Shown here piece by piece: positions 7,449-15,565 of a stretch of DNA of 64,000 nt. Source of the stretch: Rossellomorea aquimaris (lineage in GTDB: Bacteria > Bacillota > Bacilli > Bacillales > Bacillaceae_B). Position 1 is the first letter of the stretch, and every line of letters begins with the position of its first letter. A program made the translations under genes and the position numbers. The notes beneath the pieces were generated by a model, which searched no databases, was not told the DNA's origin, and saw nothing but the letters and a program-made list of their open reading frames with translations. The stretch is taken from NCBI RefSeq assembly GCF_035590735.1, contig NZ_CP141595.1, positions 3,744,001-3,808,000 of the forward strand, read 5' to 3'.

Positions 7449-8228
7449 TTATACCCGTTCTTGTACTTTACGAACAATATTTGTGACCATTTTCCTCGGC
7501 ATAATACGAATGGACTGAGTCAGCAATCTGTTTTTAAAACCTGGGATGATAACGGTTTTGTTCTTCGTCATCATTTGGTTATACCCCTCTTCTACCACTT
7601 CTTCCACACTCATCACACCAGACTGAAATAGTTTTGAAGACTGCAGGTCAGCTGCATCGCTGAATCCCGTTTTGGTAGCCCCGGGGCACAAAGCGGTCAC
7701 TTTCACTCCGTGTGGTCCCCATTCGTTTGCCAGAGCTTCTGAGAATGAAAGGACATACGCTTTTGTTGCATAGTAAACGGCCATTAATGGACCAGGCTGG
7801 AATGCGGCCGTTGATGCTACATTTAGGATTTGTCCACTATTTCTGCCCACCATTTCTTTTCCAAAATGCTTACTTAGTTCTGTAAGGGCAGTGATATTTA
7901 CTTGTATCATGTCCAGTTCTTTTGAGAGCACTGTTTGTTCGAACTCACCAAACAAGCCGAATCCTGCATTATTGATAAGGATATCAACCTGGATCCCTTT
8001 TGCTTTCACTTCCTCATATAACGTTTCAGATGCTCCTGGTTTGGAAAGGTCTGATGGTATGACATATGATTTCACTCCGTACTTATTTTCTATTTCTTTT
8101 GATAGAGTACGGAGTTTTTCCTCACTTCTTGCCACGAGAATCACATCATGGCCTGAACCTGCAAATTTATGACCAAAGTGCAAGCCGATGCCACTTGAAG
8201 CCCCTGTAATTAAAACTGTTTTATTCAT
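7449..8228 (-). CDS. Short-chain dehydrogenase/reductase (SDR family)
   Basis: A 259-residue classical SDR oxidoreductase. The NAD(P) motif TGASSGIG is at 8-15, NNAG at 86-89, catalytic Ser139 in LNVAST, and YxxxK at Tyr152/Lys156. The Arg34 in VARSEEKL favours NADPH. The substrate cannot be read from sequence. It is the first gene of the SDR-arsR operon, with RBS AAGGTGGT before the ATG and a consensus promoter and operator immediately upstream. Confidence 0.92.
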   Translation of the reverse strand: MNKTVLITGASSGIGLHFGHKFAGSGHDVILVARSEEKLRTLSKEIENKYGVKSYVIPSDLSKPGASETLYEEVKAKGIQVDILINNAGFGLFGEFEQTVLSKELDMIQVNITALTELSKHFGKEMVGRNSGQILNVASTAAFQPGPLMAVYYATKAYVLSFSEALANEWGPHGVKVTALCPGATKTGFSDAADLQSSKLFQSGVMSVEEVVEEGYNQMMTKNKTVIIPGFKNRLLTQSIRIMPRKMVTNIVRKVQERV

Positions 8229-8251
8229 ATATGATTACCACCTTAACTTTA

Positions 8252-8287
8252 ATGTTTAAACACTTAAACGTTTAAATGTTTAAACAT
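8252..8287. promoter_or_regulatory. 36-bp near-perfect palindromic operator of the SDR-arsR operon
   Basis: The two 18-base halves are exact reverse complements except for one position. Each half contains GTTTAAAC-type sequence and the centre is TTAAACGTTTAA, so two or more repressor dimers could bind side by side. It lies between the -10 hexamer and the start codon of the SDR gene, the classic position for an ArsR-family repressor. Confidence 0.8.
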
Positions 8288-8316
8288 ATAATAATTTAAA
8301 GAGATTGGGATGTCAA
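8288..8316 (-). promoter_or_regulatory. SigA-type promoter of the SDR-arsR operon
   Basis: The minus strand has TTGACA (8316-8311), a 17-base spacer and TATTAT (8293-8288). The palindromic operator begins one base downstream of the -10. Confidence 0.85.
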
Positions 8317-8340
8317 GTTGGGAGGTTTAATTCAAACACA

Positions 8341-8374
8341 AAGGGACGGACCTCCACTCAGAGGTCCGTCCCTT
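8341..8374. terminator. GGGACGGACCT hairpin, probable terminator of the fad operon
   Basis: AAGGGACGGACCTC (8341-8354) pairs perfectly with GAGGTCCGTCCCTT (8361-8374) across a six-base loop. It lies just after the fadE stop. It is one of eight copies of this element in the window. Confidence 0.8.
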
Positions 8375-8385
8375 AAACTACTCAA

Positions 8386-10170
8386 TTAAACTGTATATTT
8401 TTCTGCGTCGATCAGTTTTTCTGATGCAGCACGTTTGACTGCGATCACGTTAATCGGAGTGTGGCGGGTGAATTTACGAAGTGCTGACAGCATCATGCGC
8501 AGTGTGTCACCCGTTTCAGTTGCTACCAGTGTTTCTTTTGCATGCTGTTCGATTTCGTTGAATGCTTCTTGACAGAAGATTTGTGTGTAGAGAAGTTTTT
8601 GTTGAGCTTTCTCTACTCCACCTTTTTGAATCGCTTTTTCTGTTCTAAGAACAACGGACTCCATCGCGTATGCGTTTGAAACGATATCGGCAATGTTCAC
8701 AAGGATTTCCTGCTCTTTTTCAAGAGCTTTACCGAATTTTTGAGCCGCTAAACCAGATAGCATCAAGCCGATTTTCTTCGCGTTTTTCACAAGGTATTTT
8801 TCCTGGGCAAGTGGCTCATCTCCTACTTCTTCAGGCATAAGCATCATCAATTCCTCTTGAAGGGCTTGTGCTTTTTGAAGTAATGGAAGTTCACCTTTCA
8901 TTGCTTTACGAAGGTACGTGCCAGGAACCAGAAGGCGGTTGATTTCGTTTGTTCCTTCAAAAATACGGTTGATACGGGAATCACGGTACATTCTTTCAAT
9001 TTCGTATTCCTGCATGAAACCGTATCCTCCGTGAAGTTGAACACCTTCATCGACTACATAATCCAGTACTTCTGTTGCGAAGAATTTATTCAGTGAACAC
9101 TCAATCGCATATTCTGCAATCGATTTTGCCACTTCAGTGCCGTTTTTCACTTCCTCATCCGTAAGCTTGCTCATACGATCCTCGAACAATCCTACTGTAC
9201 GGTAAACAGAGCTCTCTGCTGCGTATAATTTAGACGCCATTGTTGCCAGTTTTTCTTTTGTCAGGTTGAAAGCAGAAATTGGCGTTTTGAATTGCTGACG
9301 TTGATTCGTGTATTGTACCGTTACCTCTAATGCACGTTTACTCGCTCCGACAGCACCTACCCCTAATTTGTAACGGCCGATGTTTAAAATGTTGAAGGCA
9401 ATGATATGACCCTTCCCGCTATCTCCAAGAAGGTTTTCAACAGGAATTTCAGCATCTTCCAAGATTAATGTACGGGTGGATGAGCTTTTGATACCCATTT
9501 TCTTCTCTTCAGGACCAGTGGAAACACCAGGGAATTCTTTTTCTACGATAAACGCCGAGAAATGCTCCCCATCGATTTTTGCGTACACAACGAATACATC
9601 AGCAAATGCAGAGTTCGTGATCCACTGCTTCTCACCATTTAAAATGTAGTGAGTACCTTCTGCATTCAATTTAGCTGTCGTTTTAGCCCCCAGGGCATCT
9701 GAACCTGAACCAGGCTCTGTTAATGCGTAGGCTGCCAGTTTCTCACCAGTCGCCAGTGGAGGAAGGTATTTTTGCTTTTGCTCTTCGTTACCAAATAGAA
9801 CGATTGGCAGTGACCCGATTCCAACGTGTGCACCGTGAGAAATGGAAAATCCACCTGCGCGGGACATTTTTTCAGCAATCAGTGCCGAGCTCACTTTATC
9901 CAATCCCAGACCGCCGTACTCTTCAGGAACATCTGCACCCAGAAGTCCAAGATCCCCCGCTTCTTTTAACAGGCGGACAGAGTGGTCAAATTCATGGTTC
10001 TCAAGATTATCGATGACAGGTACCACTTCATTTAACACATAATCCTCGGTAGTTTTGGCAATCATTTTTTGTTCATCAGAGTATTCCTCCGGTGTGAAAA
10101 CTTGCTCACAGCTTACATCTTCAATTAAAAAACTTCCACCCTTGATCAGCTTTTCTGTTTGATTCGCCAT
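8386..10170 (-). CDS. fadE: Acyl-CoA dehydrogenase FadE (YusJ)
   Basis: FAD-dependent acyl-CoA dehydrogenase, 594 residues, which makes trans-2-enoyl-CoA in the first step of beta-oxidation. It has the N-terminal helical domain, the AYALTEPGSGSDALG and GEKQWITNSAFADVFVVYAKI central signatures, and DYVVDEGVQLHGGYGFMQEYEIERMYRDSRI near residue 370-400. A C-terminal extension of about 180 residues is typical of the YusJ/very-long-chain type. It is the last gene of fadN-fadA-fadE. RBS AGGGGGATT lies before the ATG. Confidence 0.95.
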   Translation of the reverse strand: MANQTEKLIKGGSFLIEDVSCEQVFTPEEYSDEQKMIAKTTEDYVLNEVVPVIDNLENHEFDHSVRLLKEAGDLGLLGADVPEEYGGLGLDKVSSALIAEKMSRAGGFSISHGAHVGIGSLPIVLFGNEEQKQKYLPPLATGEKLAAYALTEPGSGSDALGAKTTAKLNAEGTHYILNGEKQWITNSAFADVFVVYAKIDGEHFSAFIVEKEFPGVSTGPEEKKMGIKSSSTRTLILEDAEIPVENLLGDSGKGHIIAFNILNIGRYKLGVGAVGASKRALEVTVQYTNQRQQFKTPISAFNLTKEKLATMASKLYAAESSVYRTVGLFEDRMSKLTDEEVKNGTEVAKSIAEYAIECSLNKFFATEVLDYVVDEGVQLHGGYGFMQEYEIERMYRDSRINRIFEGTNEINRLLVPGTYLRKAMKGELPLLQKAQALQEELMMLMPEEVGDEPLAQEKYLVKNAKKIGLMLSGLAAQKFGKALEKEQEILVNIADIVSNAYAMESVVLRTEKAIQKGGVEKAQQKLLYTQIFCQEAFNEIEQHAKETLVATETGDTLRMMLSALRKFTRHTPINVIAVKRAASEKLIDAEKYTV

Positions 10171-10204
10171 TTCGAATCCCCCTAAAAATTATTATTTTGA
10201 AGGA

Positions 10205-10238
10205 GCAGGGGGCCTCGGCATTCGAGGTCCGTCCCTCC
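10205..10238. repeat. Single-arm copy of the GGGACGGACCT element between fadA and fadE
   Basis: AGGTCCGTCCCTCC occurs at 10225-10238. The partner arm upstream is degenerate (GGGGGCCTCG), leaving only a CCTCG/CGAGG hairpin. This decayed copy lies inside an operon, so it is unlikely to terminate fully. Confidence 0.6.
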
Positions 10239-10240
10239 TA

Positions 10241-11419
10241 TTAACCTATTAATTCAAAGACGCCGGCTGCACCCATTCCGCCGCCGATACACATGGTGAC
10301 GATACCGAATTGCTGGTTTCTGCGTTTCATTTCATGTACGAGTGAAAGGGTCAGCTTCGCACCTGTACAGCCCAGTGGATGACCAAGAGCGATGGCTCCA
10401 CCGTTTACGTTCACTTTTTCTTCATCTATTCCCAGCTGACGAATGACTTGGATGGATTGAGAAGCGAATGCTTCGTTCAGCTCAAAAAGTCCGATATCTG
10501 AAAGCTCCAACCCTGCCATTTTCAATGCCCGTGGAATTGCTTCGACTGGACCGATTCCCATGATTTCCGGTGGCACTCCCGCTACGGCAAAACTTCTGAA
10601 TTTCGCCATAGGCCGAAGACCAAGGGTTCCGGCTTTTTCACGATCCATCACCATGACAGCTGCCGCGCCGTCACTCGTTTGCGAAGAGTTCCCAGCTGTT
10701 ACAGACCCCTTTACATTGAAGGCAGGGCGTAACTTAGCCAGAACTTCTGAGCTTGTTTCAGCACGTACACCTTCGTCTTTTGAAAATTGGAATGATTTCT
10801 CAACCAATTTATTTTCATTGCTTACTGAACGATGAAGAACATCAACCGGTACGATTTCATCGTCGAATTTCCCTTCAGCGATCGCTTTTGCCGCTTTTTG
10901 GTGGCTTCTTACCGCAAATGCATCCTGATCTTCACGGGATACGCCGAACTTTCTTGCCACCTGCTCAGCTGTATGTCCCATACTCATATAGTATTGAGGC
11001 GCATTTTCTGCAAGCTTGGCATTTGGACGGACTACGTGACCCATCATGGGAACAAGACTCATGGATTCAGCTCCACCTGCAATCGCTGTATCTGAGTGCC
11101 CGAGCATGATTTTTTCTGCAGCATAAGCAATGGATTGCAATCCGGATGAACAATAACGGTTAATCGTGATTGCCGGTACTGAATCAGGCAGGCCCGCAAG
11201 ACCACCGATATTTCTTGCCATGTTTAATCCTTGTTCTGCTTCAGGCATCGCGCATCCGATGATCAAGTCATCGATATTGCCTTCATAGTTTCCTGCACGT
11301 TTGAGGGTTTCTTTAACTACAAGTGCCCCAAGATCATCTGGTCGCACCTGTGCTAATGATCCTTTTCTTGATTTTCCGACTGGTGTTCTTGCACCAGCAA
11401 CAATGACTGCTTCGCGCAT
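10241..11419 (-). CDS. fadA: Acetyl-CoA C-acyltransferase FadA (YusK)
   Basis: 3-ketoacyl-CoA thiolase of 392 residues catalysing the last step of beta-oxidation. The acyl-accepting cysteine is Cys90 in NRYCSSGLQS. The second active-site regions NEAFA, GHPLGCTGA (His about 347) and CIGGGMG (Cys about 377) are intact. It follows fadN by about 37 bases and precedes fadE in the same direction. Confidence 0.97.
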   Translation of the reverse strand: MREAVIVAGARTPVGKSRKGSLAQVRPDDLGALVVKETLKRAGNYEGNIDDLIIGCAMPEAEQGLNMARNIGGLAGLPDSVPAITINRYCSSGLQSIAYAAEKIMLGHSDTAIAGGAESMSLVPMMGHVVRPNAKLAENAPQYYMSMGHTAEQVARKFGVSREDQDAFAVRSHQKAAKAIAEGKFDDEIVPVDVLHRSVSNENKLVEKSFQFSKDEGVRAETSSEVLAKLRPAFNVKGSVTAGNSSQTSDGAAAVMVMDREKAGTLGLRPMAKFRSFAVAGVPPEIMGIGPVEAIPRALKMAGLELSDIGLFELNEAFASQSIQVIRQLGIDEEKVNVNGGAIALGHPLGCTGAKLTLSLVHEMKRRNQQFGIVTMCIGGGMGAAGVFELIG

Positions 11420-11456
11420 GAAATTCCCCCGCTTTCTAATATGGTATAAACGCTGA

Positions 11457-13841
11457 TTAATTGCGTAATGGTTTTCCTTTTACAAGCATGTGCTGCATTC
11501 TTTGCTGTGATTTCGGCTGTGCAACAAGACTCAGGAATGCTTCTCTTTCAAGATCCAACAGGTATTGTTCGTCTACTTCCGTGCCGTATGGTACTTTTCC
11601 GCCTGCGATCACGTAAGCAAGCTTTTTCGCAATCATCAGATCATGTTCAGAAATAAAGCCTGATTGGAGCATGGATTGAGCTCCAAGAAGAAGAGTAGCA
11701 TATCCTGTTTCACCTACTACAGGTACCTTCTTACGGATCGGTGCTGAGTATCCACCTTCATATAGGCTTAGTGCAGCCTGTTTTGCATCGTATAACAGAT
11801 GATCATTGTTTACACTGACTCCATCCGCTTTATTTAAGAAGTTATTGTCCCTTGCTTCATCACCGGAAGTGGAAACCTTCGCCATAGCAATCGATTCGAA
11901 TACTTTATTGGCCACTTTTTGAAGATCGAATTCCACTCCATTTGGAAGGTTGGCTAAGTGCTTCATATAAAGCTCTTTGTTTCCGCCTCCGCCCGGTATC
12001 AATCCGACTCCTACTTCCACTAATCCCATGTACGTTTCCATGGACGCCTGGATGTGTGCAGCCGGTAAGCAGACCTCGCTTCCTCCGCCTAATGTCATGC
12101 CGAATGGAGCAGCTACAACTGGCTTGGATGAATATTTAATCTTCATCATCGCCTGCTGGAAGTGTCGGACGACCATATCGATTTCAAAGACGTTGTCATC
12201 CTGCGCTTCCATGAGGATCATGGCAAGGTTCGCTCCAACACAGAAGTTCTTGCCCTGATTTCCGATGACGAGTCCTTTATAATTCTTCTCTACTTCATCA
12301 ACTGCAAAATTGATCATTTGCGTAATATCCATTCCAATGGCGTTATTAGGAGAATGGAATTCAAGAAGCGCGATTCCATCACCGATATCAATTAAGCTTG
12401 CTCCGGAATTCTTTTTGATCAGCTTTCCTTGCGTCTTAAGCGCCTTTAAGTCGATTACTTTAGGATTTCGCTCTACAAGTTGGTAGTCTCCATCGTGATA
12501 GAAGTAACGCTCACCATTTTCTTCTTTATAGAAAGTGGAGTGACCTTCAGCGAGCATGGTTTCCACCCACTCGGGTACCTTGAAGCCTTCTTCCTTCATA
12601 CGGGTTACAGACTTTTCAACTCCGATCGCATCCCATGTTTCAAATGGACCCATTTCCCATCCGAAGCCCCACTTCATTGCCTGGTCGATGCCGACGATAT
12701 CATCAGCGATTTCACCATGCAGCTGGGCTGAATAGATTAAGACAGGGGAAACGATATTCCATAGGAGCGTGCCTGCTTGATCTTTCGCATATACAAGTGA
12801 TTTTATTTTATTTTTTAAGCCCTTTTCATTTTTCGCCATTTCAAGTGAAGCAGTTTTAAGCTTTTGACGTGGCTGATAATCCAGCGTTTCAGGATTAAGC
12901 TCCAGGATTTCTTTTCCTTGTTTCAGAAAAAATCCCTGTCCGCTCTTGCTTCCGAGCCAGCCGTTTTCAAGCATCTTCTGCATGAAGGCCGGTACTTCAA
13001 ACACCTTTTGCTCTTCACCCTCTACCTGATCGTATACATTCTTCGCTACATGTGCGAATGTATCAAGTCCGACCACATCAAGTGTACGGAAAGTGGCACT
13101 TTTCGGTCTTCCAATCGTTGGTCCCGTGATGGAATCAACTTCTCCTACAGAGTATCCGCCTTTCAGCATTTCTTGAACAGTGATGAGCAATCCATACGTT
13201 CCGATGCGGTTTGCGATGAAGTTCGGCGTATCCTTCGCCATCACGACACCCTTACCAAGAATGTCTTCACCAAATGTCTTCATGAAACTGACTACTTCCG
13301 GATCCGTCTTTTTCGTCGCGATCACTTCAAGAAGCTTTAAGTAACGAGGCGGATTGAAGAAATGCGTGCCTAAGAAATTCTTTTGGAAATCATCGCTTCG
13401 TCCTTCTGACATGGCCTCGATTGAAATTCCGGATGTATTTGAACTGATGATGCTACCAGGTTTTCGATAGCGTTCCACTTGTTCGAACACTTTCTTCTTG
13501 ATATCTAAATTCTCAACGACTACTTCAATCACCCAGTCACAATCCCCGATATCCTGAAGATTATCCTCGAAGTTGCCTGCTGTAATAAGTGAAGCGTTTT
13601 GCTTTGATGTCAATGGCGCCGGTTTTTGTTTGAAGAGCTTTTTTAAAGCGTTTTCACTAAATTGATTACGAAACGCCTTGCTCTCTTCCGTCAGTCCCTT
13701 TGCTTTGTGTTCGTCGGTTAATTCTCTTGGTACGATATCTAATAACATTGTCGGGATGCCGATATTTGCAAGATGAGCGGCAATTCCTGAACCCATGACT
13801 CCTGATCCTAACACTGCGGCTTTCTGAATTCTACGAACCAA
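11457..13841 (-). CDS. fadN: 3-hydroxyacyl-CoA dehydrogenase/enoyl-CoA hydratase FadN (YusL)
   Basis: Bifunctional beta-oxidation enzyme of 794 residues. The N-terminal NAD-binding site LGSGVMGSGIA starts at residue 11. The dehydrogenase catalytic region GTHFFNPPRYLKLLE and a second 3HCDH C-terminal domain follow. An enoyl-CoA hydratase/isomerase domain near the end has GMTLGGGSEVCLPAA and GLIPGGGGNKEL. The start is TTG at 13839-13841 with AAGGGGG eight bases upstream. It is the first gene of fadN-fadA-fadE, and a FadR box lies 25 bases before it. Confidence 0.96.
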   Translation of the reverse strand: MVRRIQKAAVLGSGVMGSGIAAHLANIGIPTMLLDIVPRELTDEHKAKGLTEESKAFRNQFSENALKKLFKQKPAPLTSKQNASLITAGNFEDNLQDIGDCDWVIEVVVENLDIKKKVFEQVERYRKPGSIISSNTSGISIEAMSEGRSDDFQKNFLGTHFFNPPRYLKLLEVIATKKTDPEVVSFMKTFGEDILGKGVVMAKDTPNFIANRIGTYGLLITVQEMLKGGYSVGEVDSITGPTIGRPKSATFRTLDVVGLDTFAHVAKNVYDQVEGEEQKVFEVPAFMQKMLENGWLGSKSGQGFFLKQGKEILELNPETLDYQPRQKLKTASLEMAKNEKGLKNKIKSLVYAKDQAGTLLWNIVSPVLIYSAQLHGEIADDIVGIDQAMKWGFGWEMGPFETWDAIGVEKSVTRMKEEGFKVPEWVETMLAEGHSTFYKEENGERYFYHDGDYQLVERNPKVIDLKALKTQGKLIKKNSGASLIDIGDGIALLEFHSPNNAIGMDITQMINFAVDEVEKNYKGLVIGNQGKNFCVGANLAMILMEAQDDNVFEIDMVVRHFQQAMMKIKYSSKPVVAAPFGMTLGGGSEVCLPAAHIQASMETYMGLVEVGVGLIPGGGGNKELYMKHLANLPNGVEFDLQKVANKVFESIAMAKVSTSGDEARDNNFLNKADGVSVNNDHLLYDAKQAALSLYEGGYSAPIRKKVPVVGETGYATLLLGAQSMLQSGFISEHDLMIAKKLAYVIAGGKVPYGTEVDEQYLLDLEREAFLSLVAQPKSQQRMQHMLVKGKPLRN

Positions 13842-13866
13842 TGGTATTTCCCCCTTTTACACTTTT

Positions 13867-13884
13867 TGAATGAATACTCATTCA
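13867..13884. promoter_or_regulatory. FadR operator of the fadNAE operon
   Basis: TGAATGAATACTCATTCA matches the Bacillus FadR (YsiA) box, TGAATGAxTAxTCATTCA. FadR is a TetR-type repressor released by long-chain acyl-CoA, so the operon should be induced by fatty acids. Confidence 0.9.
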
Positions 13885-14206
13885 TTTTTTACTCAAAAAA
13901 AAGACTCGAATGAGTTCCTGTTACATCTAATATATCTGATTTTCTAAAATATCGCAATATTTAAACGGTTAAAAAATCATAAATTTACAAAAAATTCACT
14001 TTTGTTTTCTGAGTAAGTATATAGGCCCTCGTCCAGATTAAAATATTCAAATACACCTGTATTCGTGTTAAAAGGTTTGGAAGAAATTCTTCCCTACTAC
14101 TATATATGAAACAAGCTGTTCATTTGCTAACACTTTTTTGAGGGACGGACCTACTTTTTCATAATTCTTTGTGGATAAGGGAAACTTAGTAATGGAGGTG
14201 TTCGAT
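13885..14206. other. Intergenic region with one GGGACGGACCT arm
   Basis: No gene is seen. A single arm GAGGGACGGACCT lies at 14140-14152, followed by a run of T. The rest is AT-rich and presumably contains the promoters for fadN (minus) and yuzL (plus). Confidence 0.5.
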
Positions 14207-14344
14207 ATGGCAAAGCATAAGAAAAATCCTTCAAAGGCTGGAGTAAGTGCGGCAAGTGTGAAGGGTGACGCTGGTCCTACCGTTGATATGGACGGCGGAG
14301 GGAAAAGAAACAGTCAAAACAATCAATTTAAGAAGCAACCATAG
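14207..14344 (+). CDS. yuzL: YuzL family small protein
   Basis: A 45-residue basic protein beginning MAKHKKNPSKAGVSAASV, which I recognise as the short YuzL type found beside fadN in Bacillus. It is Lys-, Gly- and Asn-rich, without a membrane segment, and its role is unknown; this composition is common among minor spore proteins. RBS GGAGGTG lies before the ATG and a clear terminator follows. Confidence 0.8.
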   Translation: MAKHKKNPSKAGVSAASVKGDAGPTVDMDGGGKRNSQNNQFKKQP

Positions 14345-14360
14345 TATGGGATGAAGAAAG

Positions 14361-14394
14361 AGCGCCTGATTTTGTTGATCGGGTGCTTTTTTTG
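14361..14394 (+). terminator. Terminator of yuzL
   Basis: AGCGCCTGAT (14361-14370) pairs with ATCGGGTGCT (14378-14387), allowing G-T pairs, followed by seven T. Confidence 0.9.
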
Positions 14395-14460
14395 CGTGGA
14401 GTTAATGGTGTGGGCGTGCGTGATTAACGTTTCAAGAGGATTTATAGGATTTTGGTAAAT

Positions 14461-14550
14461 TTATCAACCGTGGTTTGGATTTATCAACCGTTATCCGGAT
14501 TCATCAACCGATGTTTTATTTTATCAACCGTATTTTCAATATATAGACCG
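14461..14550. repeat. Degenerate tandem repeat, exact 20-bp period
   Basis: TTATCAACCG begins at 14461, 14481, 14501 (TCATCAACCG), 14521 and, in decayed form (ATATAGACCG), at 14541. The ten bases between copies vary. The period is exactly 20 bp across five units. It lies in the non-coding stretch between yuzL and the YczE-like gene; the rest of 14395-14635 shows no gene. Confidence 0.9.
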
Positions 14551-14635
14551 TTCGACATATTTCGCTAACAGCGCACACACTAATACCCCCAACCACTCTC
14601 CCCCAATCTTTTCCCCACCCATACAAAAATTAACT

Positions 14636-14735
14636 TTGCCTTGTCCCCGCTTTTACAGTAAACTAAGAATATAAATTTGAAGTTGTCAGACCTCCTACTT
14701 TATCAACACCACTAAGGTAGCTCGTCTGTTTTTTA
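14636..14735 (+). promoter_or_regulatory. Putative promoter and leader hairpin before the YczE-like gene
   Basis: TTGCCT (14636-14641), 17 bases and TAAACT (14659-14664) form a possible SigA promoter. The leader contains CAGAC (14687-14691) paired with GTCTG (14724-14728), plus an inner CTAC/GTAG pairing, followed by TTTTTT. This looks like an attenuator or terminator inside the leader. No known riboswitch class was recognised. Confidence 0.4.
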
Positions 14736-14777
14736 AAGTACAGTAATGATAACGTTTACAGAGAAGGAGACTATATA

Positions 14778-15404
14778 ATGAAGCGCAGACTTTTGTTTTT
14801 TACAATTGGACTTTTTATTTTGACGATGGGGGTTGCCTTGATTATTAAATCCGGTTTGGGTGCATCTGCCTGGGATGCCCTCGCCGTTGGGGAATCGAAT
14901 ATGTTTGGGATTACGGTTGGAACCGCTGTTTTCATAAATGGGATTGTATTGATCGGCCTTAATGCTCTTATTATGAAGAAAAAGCCTGATGTACTGGCGG
15001 CGGGCTCCATTCTAGTGATTGGTCTTTTGATTGATTTTTGGTTACTGGTTGTCTTTAATAATTATGCGCCTGAGATGCTGATGAACCAGGTGTTAACCCT
15101 TGCTTCAGGGATTTTGACAATGGGACTAGGAATTGCGATTTACTTGCAGGCTAAATTCCCGGCAAGCCCGATGGATACACTTATGGTGGCTATCCATACG
15201 CGTTTCGGATTAAATCTTCGTAATTCCCGTATCATCAGTGAAGGATTTGCTCTTTCCCTGGCATTCCTGTTTAAGGGTGATATCGGAATCGGTACAATCA
15301 TTGTTACACTCCTATTAGGATTCGTGGTTCAATATAGCTTCCCCATTTTCGAACAGCTCTTTGAGAGAAGATCAATGGGTAAAGCAGCCGTATCTGCTGA
15401 TTAA
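14778..15404 (+). CDS. YczE/YyaS/YitT family membrane protein
   Basis: A 208-residue integral membrane protein with about five hydrophobic segments. The family signature SGLGASAWDAL (25-35), a GLG and a later AKFPASPMDTLM repeat of the same motif are seen, matching the YczE/YyaS group. B. subtilis YczE is needed for surfactin production by an unknown mechanism; I do not transfer that function. RBS GAGAAGGAGA lies before the ATG. Confidence 0.8.
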   Translation: MKRRLLFFTIGLFILTMGVALIIKSGLGASAWDALAVGESNMFGITVGTAVFINGIVLIGLNALIMKKKPDVLAAGSILVIGLLIDFWLLVVFNNYAPEMLMNQVLTLASGILTMGLGIAIYLQAKFPASPMDTLMVAIHTRFGLNLRNSRIISEGFALSLAFLFKGDIGIGTIIVTLLLGFVVQYSFPIFEQLFERRSMGKAAVSAD

Positions 15405-15412
15405 TCAATAAT

Positions 15413-15449
15413 AAAAAAGCAATCTTCCACGTGGAAGATTGCTTTTTTA
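15413..15449 (+). terminator. Terminator of the YczE-like gene
   Basis: AAGCAATCTTCCACG pairs with CGTGGAAGATTGCTT, followed by TTTTT. The near-perfect palindrome also has an A run upstream, so it may work in both directions. Confidence 0.92.
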
Positions 15450-15512
15450 TTTGGAGATTATTGAAAAATTGTTTCTCATCTTGTATGAAGGGACTCGTGT
15501 CCACCTCCATCA

Positions 15513-15565
15513 CCTAAAAAAGGACAGGGATAATAGTTCCATTGGTTAAGTGGAACTTAATCCCC
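15513..15565 (-). terminator. Terminator of the antiporter gene
   Basis: On the minus strand GGGATTAAGTTCCA pairs with TGGAACTATTATCCC, followed by TGTCCTTTTTT. The stem includes the stop codon of the antiporter gene. Confidence 0.7.

Noticed and set aside
12864..13340. A 158-codon plus-strand frame inside fadN
   Set aside because: It lies antisense to strongly conserved fadN codons and has no RBS.
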